Positions 42,487 to 51,543 of a DNA stretch of 64,000 bases are shown one piece after another. Source of the stretch: Xenorhabdus japonica (GTDB lineage: Bacteria > Pseudomonadota > Gammaproteobacteria > Enterobacterales > Enterobacteriaceae); contig NZ_FOVO01000010.1 in assembly GCF_900115195.1 (NCBI RefSeq), forward strand, positions 26,634 through 90,633, in the 5' to 3' direction. The notes under the pieces were generated by a model, which was not told where the DNA came from, searched no databases, and worked only from the letters and a program-made list of their open reading frames with translations. Every line of letters starts with the position of its first letter. Position 1 is the stretch's first letter. A program made the position numbers and the translations under genes.

Positions 42487-43473
42487 ATGAGCCTTGAAGT
42501 TAATGAGTTGTATGATGATGCGGACTTAGACGAAAGTAGCATGGAAGCTGATGACTTTGATGAAGTGTCGTTGAAAAATGAGGGTGATATAACTGATCTT
42601 GATGAAGATTTGGATTTGTTGCAAGGGGTCAACCAACGGGTTCTTGATGCGACACAGCTTTATCTAGGAGAGATTGGTTTCTCACCTCTGCTAACAGCAG
42701 AGGAAGAGGTTCTTTTTGCCAGACGGGCATTGCGGGGAGATATTGCTGCACGCCAACGTATGATTGAAAGTAACTTGCGGTTGGTTGTAAAAATATCCCG
42801 CCGTTACAGCAATCGTGGATTGGCACTGCTAGATCTGATTGAAGAAGGTAACCTTGGGCTTATTCGTGCGGTGGAAAAATTTGATCCTGAAAGAGGTTTT
42901 CGTTTTTCTACTTATGCAACATGGTGGATTCGTCAAACAATTGAACGAGCCATCATGAATCAAACGCGCACAATTCGCCTGCCTATTCACATAGTCAAAG
43001 AGTTGAATGTCTATTTACGTACTGCAAGAGAGCTGGCACACAAATTGGATCATGAACCCAGTATTGAAGAAATTGCGGACAAACTGGATAAACCCGTTGA
43101 AGACGTGAGTCGTATGATGCGGCTTAACGAACGCATTACTTCTGTCGATACACCAATTAGTGGTGATTCAGATAAAGCCTTATTGGATACTTTATCTGAT
43201 GAAAATGATTCAGGGCCAGAAACAACCATTCAAGATGATGATATGAAACAAAGCATTGTGAAATGGTTGTTTGAACTGAACGCAAAACAGCGCGAAGTGC
43301 TAGCCCGTCGTTTTGGTTTGCTTGGATATGAAGCAGAAACATTAGAAGATGTTGGGCGAGAAATTGGATTGACAAGGGAGAGAGTTCGCCAAATTCAAGT
43401 TGAGGGATTGCGTCGTCTTAGAGATATATTGCATACCCAAGGCTTGAATATGGAATCATTATTCCATACTTAA
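42487..43473 (+). CDS. rpoS: Stationary-phase sigma factor RpoS (sigma-38)
   Basis: 328 residues with all sigma-70 regions. Region 1.2 [15 protein letters not shown], region 2 [35 protein letters not shown], region 3, and region 4.2 ([21 protein letters not shown]) are nearly identical to E. coli. The acidic N-terminal stretch (residues 1-45) is lineage-specific. Preceded by GGAG at 42477-42480 and followed by an intrinsic terminator. Confidence 0.97.
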   Translation: MSLEVNELYDDADLDESSMEADDFDEVSLKNEGDITDLDEDLDLLQGVNQRVLDATQLYLGEIGFSPLLTAEEEVLFARRALRGDIAARQRMIESNLRLVVKISRRYSNRGLALLDLIEEGNLGLIRAVEKFDPERGFRFSTYATWWIRQTIERAIMNQTRTIRLPIHIVKELNVYLRTARELAHKLDHEPSIEEIADKLDKPVEDVSRMMRLNERITSVDTPISGDSDKALLDTLSDENDSGPETTIQDDDMKQSIVKWLFELNAKQREVLARRFGLLGYEAETLEDVGREIGLTRERVRQIQVEGLRRLRDILHTQGLNMESLFHT

Positions 43474-43487
43474 TTCTTTATACCTGA

Positions 43488-43514
43488 TAAATTTCAAATT
43501 GCAGCGTAGTGGAA
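43488..43514. repeat. Half copy of the palindromic repeat family
   Basis: TACCTGATAAATTTCAAATTGCAGC matches the left arm of the element at 51218-51277. No matching right arm follows. Confidence 0.35.
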
Positions 43515-43618
43515 AATAAACGTATTTCCAGAAACAGTGATAACTGGATGATTGGAATGAGTGAAAGTCATTCACGAAGTAGCAATTAGAAAGTTAAAGT
43601 ATATTAGATCGTAATCCT

Positions 43619-43648
43619 AAGGTGGGCTAAATAAGCCCACCTTTTTAT
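43619..43648. terminator. Bidirectional terminator between rpoS and miaE
   Basis: AAGGTGGGCT and AGCCCACCTT form a perfect stem with a four-base loop, followed by a T run on the plus strand. It separates the convergent rpoS and miaE genes. Confidence 0.9.
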
Positions 43649-43695
43649 TCACTTATTTATATTTCCATTATCACTGAGTGTTTCATTGATTAATT

Positions 43696-44475
43696 TCAGG
43701 TAATGGGAATACCACTATGAAATTTGAAATCATGATCGGTCGTTTGAATAAGTTCCGCTTCAATCTGACCAAAATAATTTACCCTTGCTGTAATATCTTC
43801 TTTGGATATCGATTGAGCCAATGTCAGATAATCTTGATAATGGCGAGCTTCTGAACGAAGAAGGGAAATATAAAACTTACCTAAATCCTCATCCAGATGG
43901 GGAGCCAATTTTGCGAAACGTTCACATGAACGTGCTTCAATATAGGCACAGATAATCAATTTATCGACCAACGTATAAGGCTCATGATTGGTAATATGCT
44001 GGAATAGAGATTTAGCATAGCGGCTGGCACTGATATTGTCGTAGCCTATCCCTCTGGCATCCATGATTTCCAATACCTGATAAAAATGATGCAACTCTTC
44101 TTTAATCAATAAAACCATTTTATCAATGAGATCCTGACTATAAGGTGATTTTGCCCGGGCAATAATTTGTTTGGTGGCTTGGTTTTTTCCTTTCAATGAA
44201 TAGATATCGCCAATTTTTTTATAGGCAAAATCCTCATAGGGCTGAAACCAAGCCAGCAGCGTATCCGCACTCTCAGGATCAACAGCATATTTACGAATTA
44301 AGAACATGGCACTTTGTGCCGCTTTCAATTCACATAGCAGATGATCGCGCAACAAAACCGGCAAATTTTCAGGTTGCCGAGCCTTTTCTACCCATTGATC
44401 AGGAGTTTCGCACTGTAAAATCTGATAAATGGGAGCTAACAGATTGGTATCAAACTTTATTGTTGTTCCATTCAT
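43696..44475 (-). CDS. miaE: tRNA-(2-methylthio-N6-isopentenyladenosine37) hydroxylase
   Basis: An O2-dependent dinuclear-iron enzyme producing ms2io6A37. 259 residues. Iron-ligand segments are visible: CELKAAQSA, IKEELHHFYQVLEIM, and EARSCERFA with RSEARHYQDYL. The start at 44475 (MNGTTIKFDTN) is preferred; an upstream in-frame ATG would overlap mutS by 11 codons. It begins 3 bases after the mutS stop, implying co-transcription. Confidence 0.93.
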   Translation of the reverse strand: MNGTTIKFDTNLLAPIYQILQCETPDQWVEKARQPENLPVLLRDHLLCELKAAQSAMFLIRKYAVDPESADTLLAWFQPYEDFAYKKIGDIYSLKGKNQATKQIIARAKSPYSQDLIDKMVLLIKEELHHFYQVLEIMDARGIGYDNISASRYAKSLFQHITNHEPYTLVDKLIICAYIEARSCERFAKLAPHLDEDLGKFYISLLRSEARHYQDYLTLAQSISKEDITARVNYFGQIEAELIQTTDHDFKFHSGIPIT

Positions 44476-44477
44476 TG

Positions 44478-47054
44478 TTAAACCATATCTTTCAGACGAT
44501 AAATCCATTCCAATGCCTGACGTGGTGTCAAGGTATCTGGATTAAGATTTTCCAATGCTTCAACAGCTGGAGAGGTTTCTTCTGTCAGCAGGGTTAATTG
44601 CGGTGTATCGACATGGCCTGCCGTCGCATTATTAGAGAGCGATTCTAACTCTTTCAACTTTTGACGGGCGCGTTTAATCACATCACGCGGAACACCAGCC
44701 AGCGAGGCAACGGCGAGTCCATAACTCTTGCTTGCTGCTCCTTCCTGCACATTGTGCATGAAAGCAATGGCATCGCCATGTTCGACAGCATCAAGATGAA
44801 TATTGACGACACCTTCCAGCTTTTCAGGCAGTGTTGTCAGTTCGAAATAGTGAGTCGCAAACAGTGTCATCGCTTTTATGCGGTTAGCTAAATTTTCAGC
44901 ACAAGCCCAAGCAAGGGATAAACCATCATAAGTTGATGTACCACGCCCAATCTCATCCATCAAAACTAAACTGTATTCCGTCGCGTTATGCAAGATATTG
45001 GCAGTTTCGGTCATTTCCACCATAAAGGTAGAACGTCCTGATGCCAGATCATCAGATGCCCCGACACGAGTGAAGATACGATCTACAGGGCCAATAACCG
45101 CTTTTTCGGCAGGAACAAAACTTCCAATATAGGCCAACAACGTAATCAAAGCTGTCTGACGCATATAAGTACTTTTCCCGCCCATATTCGGCCCTGTAAT
45201 AATCAGCAAACGGCGTTGTGATGAGAGTGTCAATGGGTTAGCAATAAACGGCTCACTCAATACTTGTTCAACAACCGGATGTCGACCGCCAGTGATCTGG
45301 ATACCGACTTTATCCGTCAATGTCGGGCAGGTGTAATTCAGGGTTTCAGCACGTTCAGCAAGGTTTGCCAGTACATCCAGCTCTGACAGTGCCTCGGCAC
45401 AGGTCTGTAAATCAGCCAGATGAGGCAACAACAAATCGAACAACTCTTCATACAAGGCTTTTTCGATGGCAAGTGCTTTGCCTTTGGAAGTCAGTACCTT
45501 GTCTTCATATTCTTTTAATTCAGGAATGATATAGCGTTCTGCATTTTTCAGCGTTTGGCGGCGGACATAATGGATCGGTACTAAATGGCTTTGTCCCCGA
45601 CTGACCTGAATATAGTAACCATGCACCCCATTGAAGCCCACTTTCAGGGTATCAATGCCGAGTTTTTCACGTTCGCGGATCTCCAGTTTATCCAGATAAT
45701 CACTGGCTCCATCAGCCAATGCTCGCCACTCATCCAGTTCGGCATTATAACCCTTGGCGATTACACCACCGTCACGCACTAAAACAGGAGGCGTTTCGAC
45801 AACCGCATTCTCCAGCAATACCTGCAATTCATCAAAATGTCCCACACGCTGTTGTAGCGCCTGAATATAAGGGGAATCAGAGGATGCCATGATCTGGTGA
45901 ATATCGGGCAATTGCTGGAAAGCATGGCGCATTCTGGCCAAATCACGGGGACGAGCAGAACGGAGAGCAAGACGGCCAAGCACACGTTCTAAATCACCGA
46001 CCTGACGCAAAAATGGCTGCAATTCATAGCCGATTTCTTGTAATGCAGAAATGGCCTGCTGACGATTTTCCAGCACATCTTTATTGCGAATTGGCGTATG
46101 CAGCCAGCGTTTTAACATACGGCTGCCCATTGGGGTCACACACTGATCAAGTACCGAAGCCAGTGTATTCTCAGTGCCACCGGATAAATTTTGCGTCAAT
46201 TCCAGATTACGGCGGGTGGCAGCATCCATAATAACCGTTTCCTGCTGACGCTCCATCGTAAGACTACGAATATGAGGCAGGGAAGTGCGTTGAGTATCTT
46301 TAACATATTGCAGCAAACAGCCTGCTGCCCGCAGGGCAAGCGTCGCCTTTTCCACACCGAAGCCAATTAAGTCACGCGTGCCAAATTGCAAATTAAGTTG
46401 TTGTCTTGCTGTATCCAGCTCAAATTCCCACATTGGGCGCCGACGCAGGCCGTGACAACGTTCAATCAATGTCATGTGACCAAATGCTTCAGGATAGAGT
46501 AATTCCGCAGGACGGGTACGTTGCAATTCTGCGGCAATGGTATCTTCATCGGTCATTTCGGAGACACGAAAACGGCCAGAAGTGATATCCAGTGTCGCGT
46601 AACCAAAACCTTGGCTATCATGCCAGATAGCAGCCAGCAGATTATCCTGACGCTCCTGTAGTAAAGCTTCATCAGTGACTGTGCCGGGAGTGACAATACG
46701 CACAACTTTGCGTTCAACAGGGCCTTTACTGGTTGCAGGATCGCCAACTTGTTCACAAATCGCCGCAGATTCACCGAATTGCACCAGTTTTGCCAGATAG
46801 TTTTCGATTGCGTGATAAGGAACGCCCGCCATGGGAATCGGCTGACCAGCCGATTGCCCGCGTTTGGTCAGGGAGATATCCAATAGCTTCGCTGCCTTTT
46901 TGGCATCGTCAAAGAACAACTCGTAAAAATCTCCCATCCGATAAAGCAGCAGGATATCCGGGTGCTGTGATTTCAGGCGCAGATACTGCTGCATCATGGG
47001 AGTATGGTTATCTAAATCCTTTGCTGGAGATTCTTTCATATTGACTTGATTCAA
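44478..47054 (-). CDS. mutS: DNA mismatch repair ATPase MutS
   Basis: Recognises mismatches and starts methyl-directed repair. 858 residues. Mismatch-binding FYE motif in [13 protein letters not shown], connector and lever domains, Walker [16 protein letters not shown], Walker [13 protein letters not shown], and a C-terminal [12 protein letters not shown] dimer segment. Full length (E. coli 853). Located next to rpoS as in most Enterobacterales. Confidence 0.97.
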   Translation of the reverse strand: MNQVNMKESPAKDLDNHTPMMQQYLRLKSQHPDILLLYRMGDFYELFFDDAKKAAKLLDISLTKRGQSAGQPIPMAGVPYHAIENYLAKLVQFGESAAICEQVGDPATSKGPVERKVVRIVTPGTVTDEALLQERQDNLLAAIWHDSQGFGYATLDITSGRFRVSEMTDEDTIAAELQRTRPAELLYPEAFGHMTLIERCHGLRRRPMWEFELDTARQQLNLQFGTRDLIGFGVEKATLALRAAGCLLQYVKDTQRTSLPHIRSLTMERQQETVIMDAATRRNLELTQNLSGGTENTLASVLDQCVTPMGSRMLKRWLHTPIRNKDVLENRQQAISALQEIGYELQPFLRQVGDLERVLGRLALRSARPRDLARMRHAFQQLPDIHQIMASSDSPYIQALQQRVGHFDELQVLLENAVVETPPVLVRDGGVIAKGYNAELDEWRALADGASDYLDKLEIREREKLGIDTLKVGFNGVHGYYIQVSRGQSHLVPIHYVRRQTLKNAERYIIPELKEYEDKVLTSKGKALAIEKALYEELFDLLLPHLADLQTCAEALSELDVLANLAERAETLNYTCPTLTDKVGIQITGGRHPVVEQVLSEPFIANPLTLSSQRRLLIITGPNMGGKSTYMRQTALITLLAYIGSFVPAEKAVIGPVDRIFTRVGASDDLASGRSTFMVEMTETANILHNATEYSLVLMDEIGRGTSTYDGLSLAWACAENLANRIKAMTLFATHYFELTTLPEKLEGVVNIHLDAVEHGDAIAFMHNVQEGAASKSYGLAVASLAGVPRDVIKRARQKLKELESLSNNATAGHVDTPQLTLLTEETSPAVEALENLNPDTLTPRQALEWIYRLKDMV

Positions 47055-47240
47055 TTCTATTATTCCTGTTGACTCAGTTGGGCCATTGACACTCAGTCAA
47101 TCCATCTAAATGACAAAACCTAAATATAATCAGCTAAGGATGGAACGCTAATGAACCTCATCCTGGGCGAAAACGCTATCTTATCACTGATAATCTGTGT
47201 GATTCATCTGTGGATTCGATTAGGAAGATTTTGGTGTTAG

Positions 47241-47530
47241 GTTAGCAGGAATACTCGCAGGAATGTATCAGATTTTTTCACTATTCAGCAGGATTGCGAA
47301 GAGTCTCGAGCATTGCTAGAGGGAGTGATAAAATATGGTAATAATGTTTATTTTCCGATGAATCGCCTCAAAGATGCGAAGCCACTGACCATCAATATGC
47401 TGATTGAGTCGGCTAAATCTGGTCGCTGGTTATATGACTGACATGTGTAGTGATAAGGAAACAGGGTGTGGTTGCGGATCGTTTGATTCGTATCGGGGCG
47501 AAGAAAGGAGGTTATTGGCGGGTTGGATAA
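47241..47530 (+). pseudogene. Degraded gene, unknown family
   Basis: A frame open from 47241 to TGA 47439-47441 reads ...ESRALLEGVIKYGNNVYFPM and ends SAKSGRWLYD. A second frame continues past a single shift near 47435-47441 and ends RLIRIGAKKGGYWRVG at TAA 47528-47530. The continuous composition suggests one former gene with a frameshift and no start codon. I do not recognise it. Confidence 0.4.
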
Positions 47531-47600
47531 TCAGGAGAATGGGTCATATATTTTATAAATATTTGTTTTCAATTTATTAAATACATGACCAACAGAATAG

Positions 47601-48206
47601 TCATTCAGATAGTGGTAAATAACGATCCCTTGACCAACGATAATATAAAGCCAGTCTATTATTCACTTCTTCCATATTGAATTTTTCAGGGGAAAAAATT
47701 TTATTGGGAGAAACATCAGATTTGCCATTAATCCATTTAAACATTTCCAGATAATCTTCATGGCTTGGATCGTTGATAATATTGATTAGATCAATATAGC
47801 CATATGTACCACCGGAATCCTCTGGCGGACAGGCTTGTTGACCATCAAGGCAGAAAATAGGCATGGGGAGTTCGTCATGGGAATAGTGACTGTTTTCAAG
47901 AACAATTTCATGTTCCCAACAGTCACCGAAATCGTAAATGTAAATGAATTTATTGCCTTTTCTTTTAATTAATGAATTAAGCCTAACTTTCCCTTCTTCT
48001 TTAACATCTTCAAATTCTTCTGGCATTTCAGTAAAGCGCTTGATTCCAAAAATAAACTCATGTAAGTGGTAGTCACTCCAGCCCATCACAGTTTGTATCA
48101 CATCGTGTAATCGATCCAATGAAATATTGGATGGAACAACAAAACGACGCCATATGCTAGGTTCAGCTTCGATAAGTGTAATTTTCAGCAAATAGAACTT
48201 TTCCAT
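47601..48206 (-). CDS. Plasmid pRiA4b ORF-3 family protein
   Basis: 201 residues beginning MEKFYLLKITLIEAEPSIWR. The sequence has the hallmarks of the pRiA4b ORF3 (PF07929) family: K-V-x-L-x-x-x-x-P-x-I-W-R-R, L-x-x-L-H-x-x-I-Q-x-x-x-G-W, Y-x-Y-D-F-G-D-x-W-x-H and the PPED-GG-GY motif. Function is not known; such proteins are common on mobile or accessory DNA. Isolated on the minus strand between a pseudogene and the MetAP gene. Confidence 0.85.
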   Translation of the reverse strand: MEKFYLLKITLIEAEPSIWRRFVVPSNISLDRLHDVIQTVMGWSDYHLHEFIFGIKRFTEMPEEFEDVKEEGKVRLNSLIKRKGNKFIYIYDFGDCWEHEIVLENSHYSHDELPMPIFCLDGQQACPPEDSGGTYGYIDLINIINDPSHEDYLEMFKWINGKSDVSPNKIFSPEKFNMEEVNNRLALYYRWSRDRYLPLSE

Positions 48207-48403
48207 TTATCATCCTTTTGAATTGATGAGTTACAAGAAAAATAGAACATTTTTTGTTCATTTAAATAATAGTATGAAGGGATTTATATTGGAATACGAA
48301 CTTTTTTAGATAAATTTGAGGTAAACATTGGCTTGAGTTGTTAACGAATGTAAGTGCATGATTAAAAAGGAACCTACATAACTAGAATTAAGAGAAAAAT
48401 AAT

Positions 48404-49210
48404 ATGACGAGAAACAACGGAATACTGATAAAAAATATGGACGAAATAAAGAAGATGGAAATAGCGGGGCGCTTGACTGGTCAGGTACTTGAAGCTGTTC
48501 GTCAGATTATCGTGCCCGGTATTACGACCCTCGAAATTGATTCATTTTGCCATGATTACATTATCAATACCCTTGATGCTATACCGGGTAGCTTAGGACA
48601 ATATGGTTTTCCTTATACGGTCAATACATCAGTAAATCACGTTGTTTGTCATGGTTGGCCTTCGGAAAAGAGGTTGAAAAATGGCGATATCGTTAATGTG
48701 GATGTCACCGTCAAAAAAGAGGAATATTACAGTGATAGCAGCATTACATTTTGTGTTGGTGATGTGCCATCTCACGCCAAGCGTTTGGTCAATGTGACCC
48801 AAGAATGTCTATATAAGGCGATTAAGATCGTTAAACCGGGAATCACTCTGGGGGATATCGGTCATACGATACAGCAGCATGCCGAAGCAAATAATTACAC
48901 AGTAGTGCGTGAATATTGTGGTCATGGCATTGGTCGCAGCATGCATGAGGAACCACAAGTTTTGCATTACGGTAAGGCGGGAGCAGGTATCATCCTGGAA
49001 GAGGGAATGACTTTCACGATTGAGCCTATGATCAACCAAGGCAAAAAGGATGTTAAGCTGCATAAAGATGGTTGGACGGTAACGACTAAAGATCGTCGGT
49101 TATCGGCTCAGTTTGAGCATACTATTCTGGTAACCCGTGATAGTTTTAAGGTACTGACTTTGCGGGATGAAGAACGTGAGGATTTTGAACGTTACTTGTC
49201 AACCAGCTAG
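48404..49210 (+). CDS. map: Type I methionine aminopeptidase, accessory copy
   Basis: 268 residues with all five metal ligands of the family: D100 (NVDVT), D111 (YSDSS), H174 (YCGHGIG), E207 (TIEPM) and E238 (QFEHT). The catalytic-site histidine H83 (VCHGWP) is also kept, so it should remove initiator methionine. It is not in the canonical map locus (next to rpsB/glnD), and its sequence diverges from E. coli Map in loops (VTVKKEEYYS; LEEGMTFTIEP). It therefore looks like a second copy on accessory DNA. Stand-alone gene with its own AT-rich promoter region. Confidence 0.9.
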   Translation: MTRNNGILIKNMDEIKKMEIAGRLTGQVLEAVRQIIVPGITTLEIDSFCHDYIINTLDAIPGSLGQYGFPYTVNTSVNHVVCHGWPSEKRLKNGDIVNVDVTVKKEEYYSDSSITFCVGDVPSHAKRLVNVTQECLYKAIKIVKPGITLGDIGHTIQQHAEANNYTVVREYCGHGIGRSMHEEPQVLHYGKAGAGIILEEGMTFTIEPMINQGKKDVKLHKDGWTVTTKDRRLSAQFEHTILVTRDSFKVLTLRDEEREDFERYLSTS

Positions 49211-50159
49211 TAACTCACCATTTATTGCGTAATAAGATTGTGTGATAACTAAACCTGATGCTGTAATATACCGTATTGGGTTTTATTTTGTTATTAAGCA
49301 AATTCTCTTTTTATCGTACAAAATCGGTAATAGTGAACAAAATACTTTACGAAAATAAATTTTTTTGTGAAATCAATCGGTTTATTGATTGATGAAATCA
49401 AGTAAACTTATTCTTATCCTCAAGTTTAGCTATGGCTATTTGAAATGACAGGGTGATTATGTCTTGGTTTTATAAAAACAAGAATGCTTCTTGTTTTATT
49501 GTTCTTTTTTTTGCTTATTTTTATTATACATAAACTTTTAGGATATCAATTAAAACTGATATATGTCTTCAGTGCCTTTGCACTCTTTTTATTTTGGGCT
49601 GCAACAAGTAAACGAGTATATATCTTTTTGATTACTTTTTTTTCTCTGATGGGAATTCTTTATACCCCAATTGGCCTAAATTACGGTTATCCAGATGTCA
49701 ATGCGGTGGGATCATTAATCTATACAAATAGGAATGAAACAGCGGAGTATATTAGCGGGCTTTCGATTTCAACTTATTTAACTGCCATAGCCATTTTTGT
49801 TCTGATGATATTTGCATTTAAGCTAAATGTCACCTTATCAGGCAAAAGTAAAAAGGGGTTATTGGCTCTGTTTTTCATTTCGGCTTTTTGGTCGCCAGTC
49901 AAAGGGTATATAAAATCGGGTTTTTAAGATAGTTCGGAACTTTTGAATATCAGTTTACCGGAGATTCGCTTCTTCACTGATATCTATCGAAGCTACCAGA
50001 AAGTCATGTCGGAAAATAACCGATTTGCCAAAATTATCCAAAATCGTGATGACTGGCAGCCAGTGGTGAAAGAAGAAAAATATGACACATATATAATGGT
50101 TATTGGTGAAAGTGTCCGAAAAGATTTTATGAATGCCTATGGGTTCCCGGATAAAAATA

Positions 50160-50311
50160 CCCCTTGGAGGTCAAGTATTCAATCTGTTGATCTAGCAATA
50201 CACACGATAGTATTCGATTAGTTCAATCGTCTTATTCTACTGGCTTTGTTCGGCATTAAAATTGACTTTATAAAACCAGAATACATATATTGAATACATA
50301 ACCCCCTTGGA
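50160..50311. mobile_element. MITE-like 134-bp insertion with 9-bp target duplications
   Basis: CCCCTTGGA occurs at 50160-50168 and again at 50303-50311. The enclosed 134 bp begin GGTCAAGTATTCAAT and end, on the other strand, GGTTATGTATTCAAT: terminal inverted repeats matching at 13 of 15 positions. Nothing is encoded. This is a non-autonomous transposon that disrupts the opgE-like gene. The parent element is not visible in this window; a 9-bp duplication is typical of some IS4 and IS5/IS903-type transposases. Confidence 0.85.
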
Positions 50312-50952
50312 TGGATAATGCAGATGCTACAGTGTTAACCAACTATATTTCTGCGGCACCATCAACACAATTATCGCTGACTAACTCTCTGGCGGTTCGT
50401 GAAGCAAATGAAATTCAATTGAATAACAGTATTGTTTCGCTGGCGAAAAAAGCGGGATTTGAAACTTACTGGTTGTCCAATCAGGGAATGAAAGGGGGTT
50501 TTGATTCTCCTGTAGCGCTGATTGGGCAGCATGCCAATCATTATACTTTTCTAAAAGAAGGCAATTCAGATGACCGCTGTTATATGCCGGATGAAAATTT
50601 ATTGCCTTATATCCGTAAGGCATTAGTGAAGAATGAACAGAAAAAGAAGCTGATTATTATTCACTTAATGGGTTCGCATCCACAACCTTGTGCCAGAACT
50701 GATGAGAAATACAGCACCTATTTTCATTCCAAGAATATCTCATGTTATATCCAGAGCATCCACAATACGGATCGCCTGCTTGCTGATATTGAAAATATTG
50801 CCAACAAGAACCAATTGAACTGGGCAATGCTCTACTTTGCGGATCATGGTTTGTCATTTGTGAATAAGAATACAGATAGCGAGAATCTGACCCATGACGA
50901 TGATAATAAGCAGAATTACCAAGTTCCTTTTATTATTACCGGTTACGACTAT

Positions 50953-51012
50953 TCTGACAAAAACAGTTCCGACAAAAACAGTTCTGACAAAAACCATTCC
51001 AACAAAAATATA
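50953..51012 (+). repeat. Four 15-bp tandem repeats in the opgE-like gene
   Basis: Units of the form TC(C/T)GACAAAAACAGT start at 50953, 50968, 50983 and 50998, the last more diverged. They encode repeated S-D-K-N-S, a hydrophilic insert before the conserved end of the protein. Confidence 0.85.
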
Positions 51013-51217
51013 ATAGACGCTCACCGCAGCGGTCTGAACCTACTGCCGATGTTATCCACATGGTTGGGTATTGAGGAGCCTCGCTTGGTATCCGAATGTG
51101 ATTGGTTTTCCAACCAAAAGTGCCAGAACCAGCATACAGTGATTTCATTTATTAACGAATATAAAGACTTTAATCAATTGCAGGATGATGCCATTAACTT
51201 CGATCGATAAATATACC

Positions 51218-51277
51218 CTTCGTTTTTCAAATTGTAGCTTTTTTGATTGCTCTGCAATTTGGAAATAACTTAGGTAA
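51218..51277. repeat. Imperfect palindromic repeat, copy 2
   Basis: ATACCCTTCGTTTTTCAAATTGTAGC pairs imperfectly with GCAATTTGGAAATAACTTAGGTA. It starts just after the opgE stop. It resembles the palindrome at 32168-32234. Confidence 0.55.
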
Positions 51278-51543
51278 GTGACTGATATCACAAAATTTGA
51301 TGCATATTTTAGTGTGAGAACCAGTGATTGGAGGATTTTGACCGCTTAATGCGGTATTCAACCGCTGGCCTAGATCTTTCCAGTCTTACCAGAAAGAGTT
51401 TTATATCATGGAGCAGTGTGACAAGGAGTACATACCTTTATATAGGTATCACTTCTTTCCGGTCATAGATGGCTGGTTTATGAAGAAGATAGTAAAAATT
51501 GAATAATAACTTGCTGTTCGTCTTACTGTGAAAAGGAAGTTTT

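Larger units (their letters stand above)
49459..51210 (+). pseudogene. opgE: OpgE/YbiP-like phosphoethanolamine transferase, broken
   Basis: Family members add phosphoethanolamine to periplasmic glucans or lipid A. The N-terminal membrane part (49484-49927) ends at an in-frame TAA (49925-49927), after which the same frame continues (DSSELLNISLPEIRFF...VIGESVRKDFMNAYGFPDKNTPW). A 134-bp insertion at 50169-50302 interrupts it; deleting it with one 9-bp duplicate restores frame exactly (TPW-MDNADATVLTNYISAAPSTQ). The rest (GFETYWLSNQG, IHLMGSHPQPC, YFADHGLSF) matches the sulfatase-like catalytic domain. A start at 49459 would need one base less in the T8 tract near 49504-49511. A 15-bp tandem repeat lies near the C-terminus. 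Confidence 0.85.
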
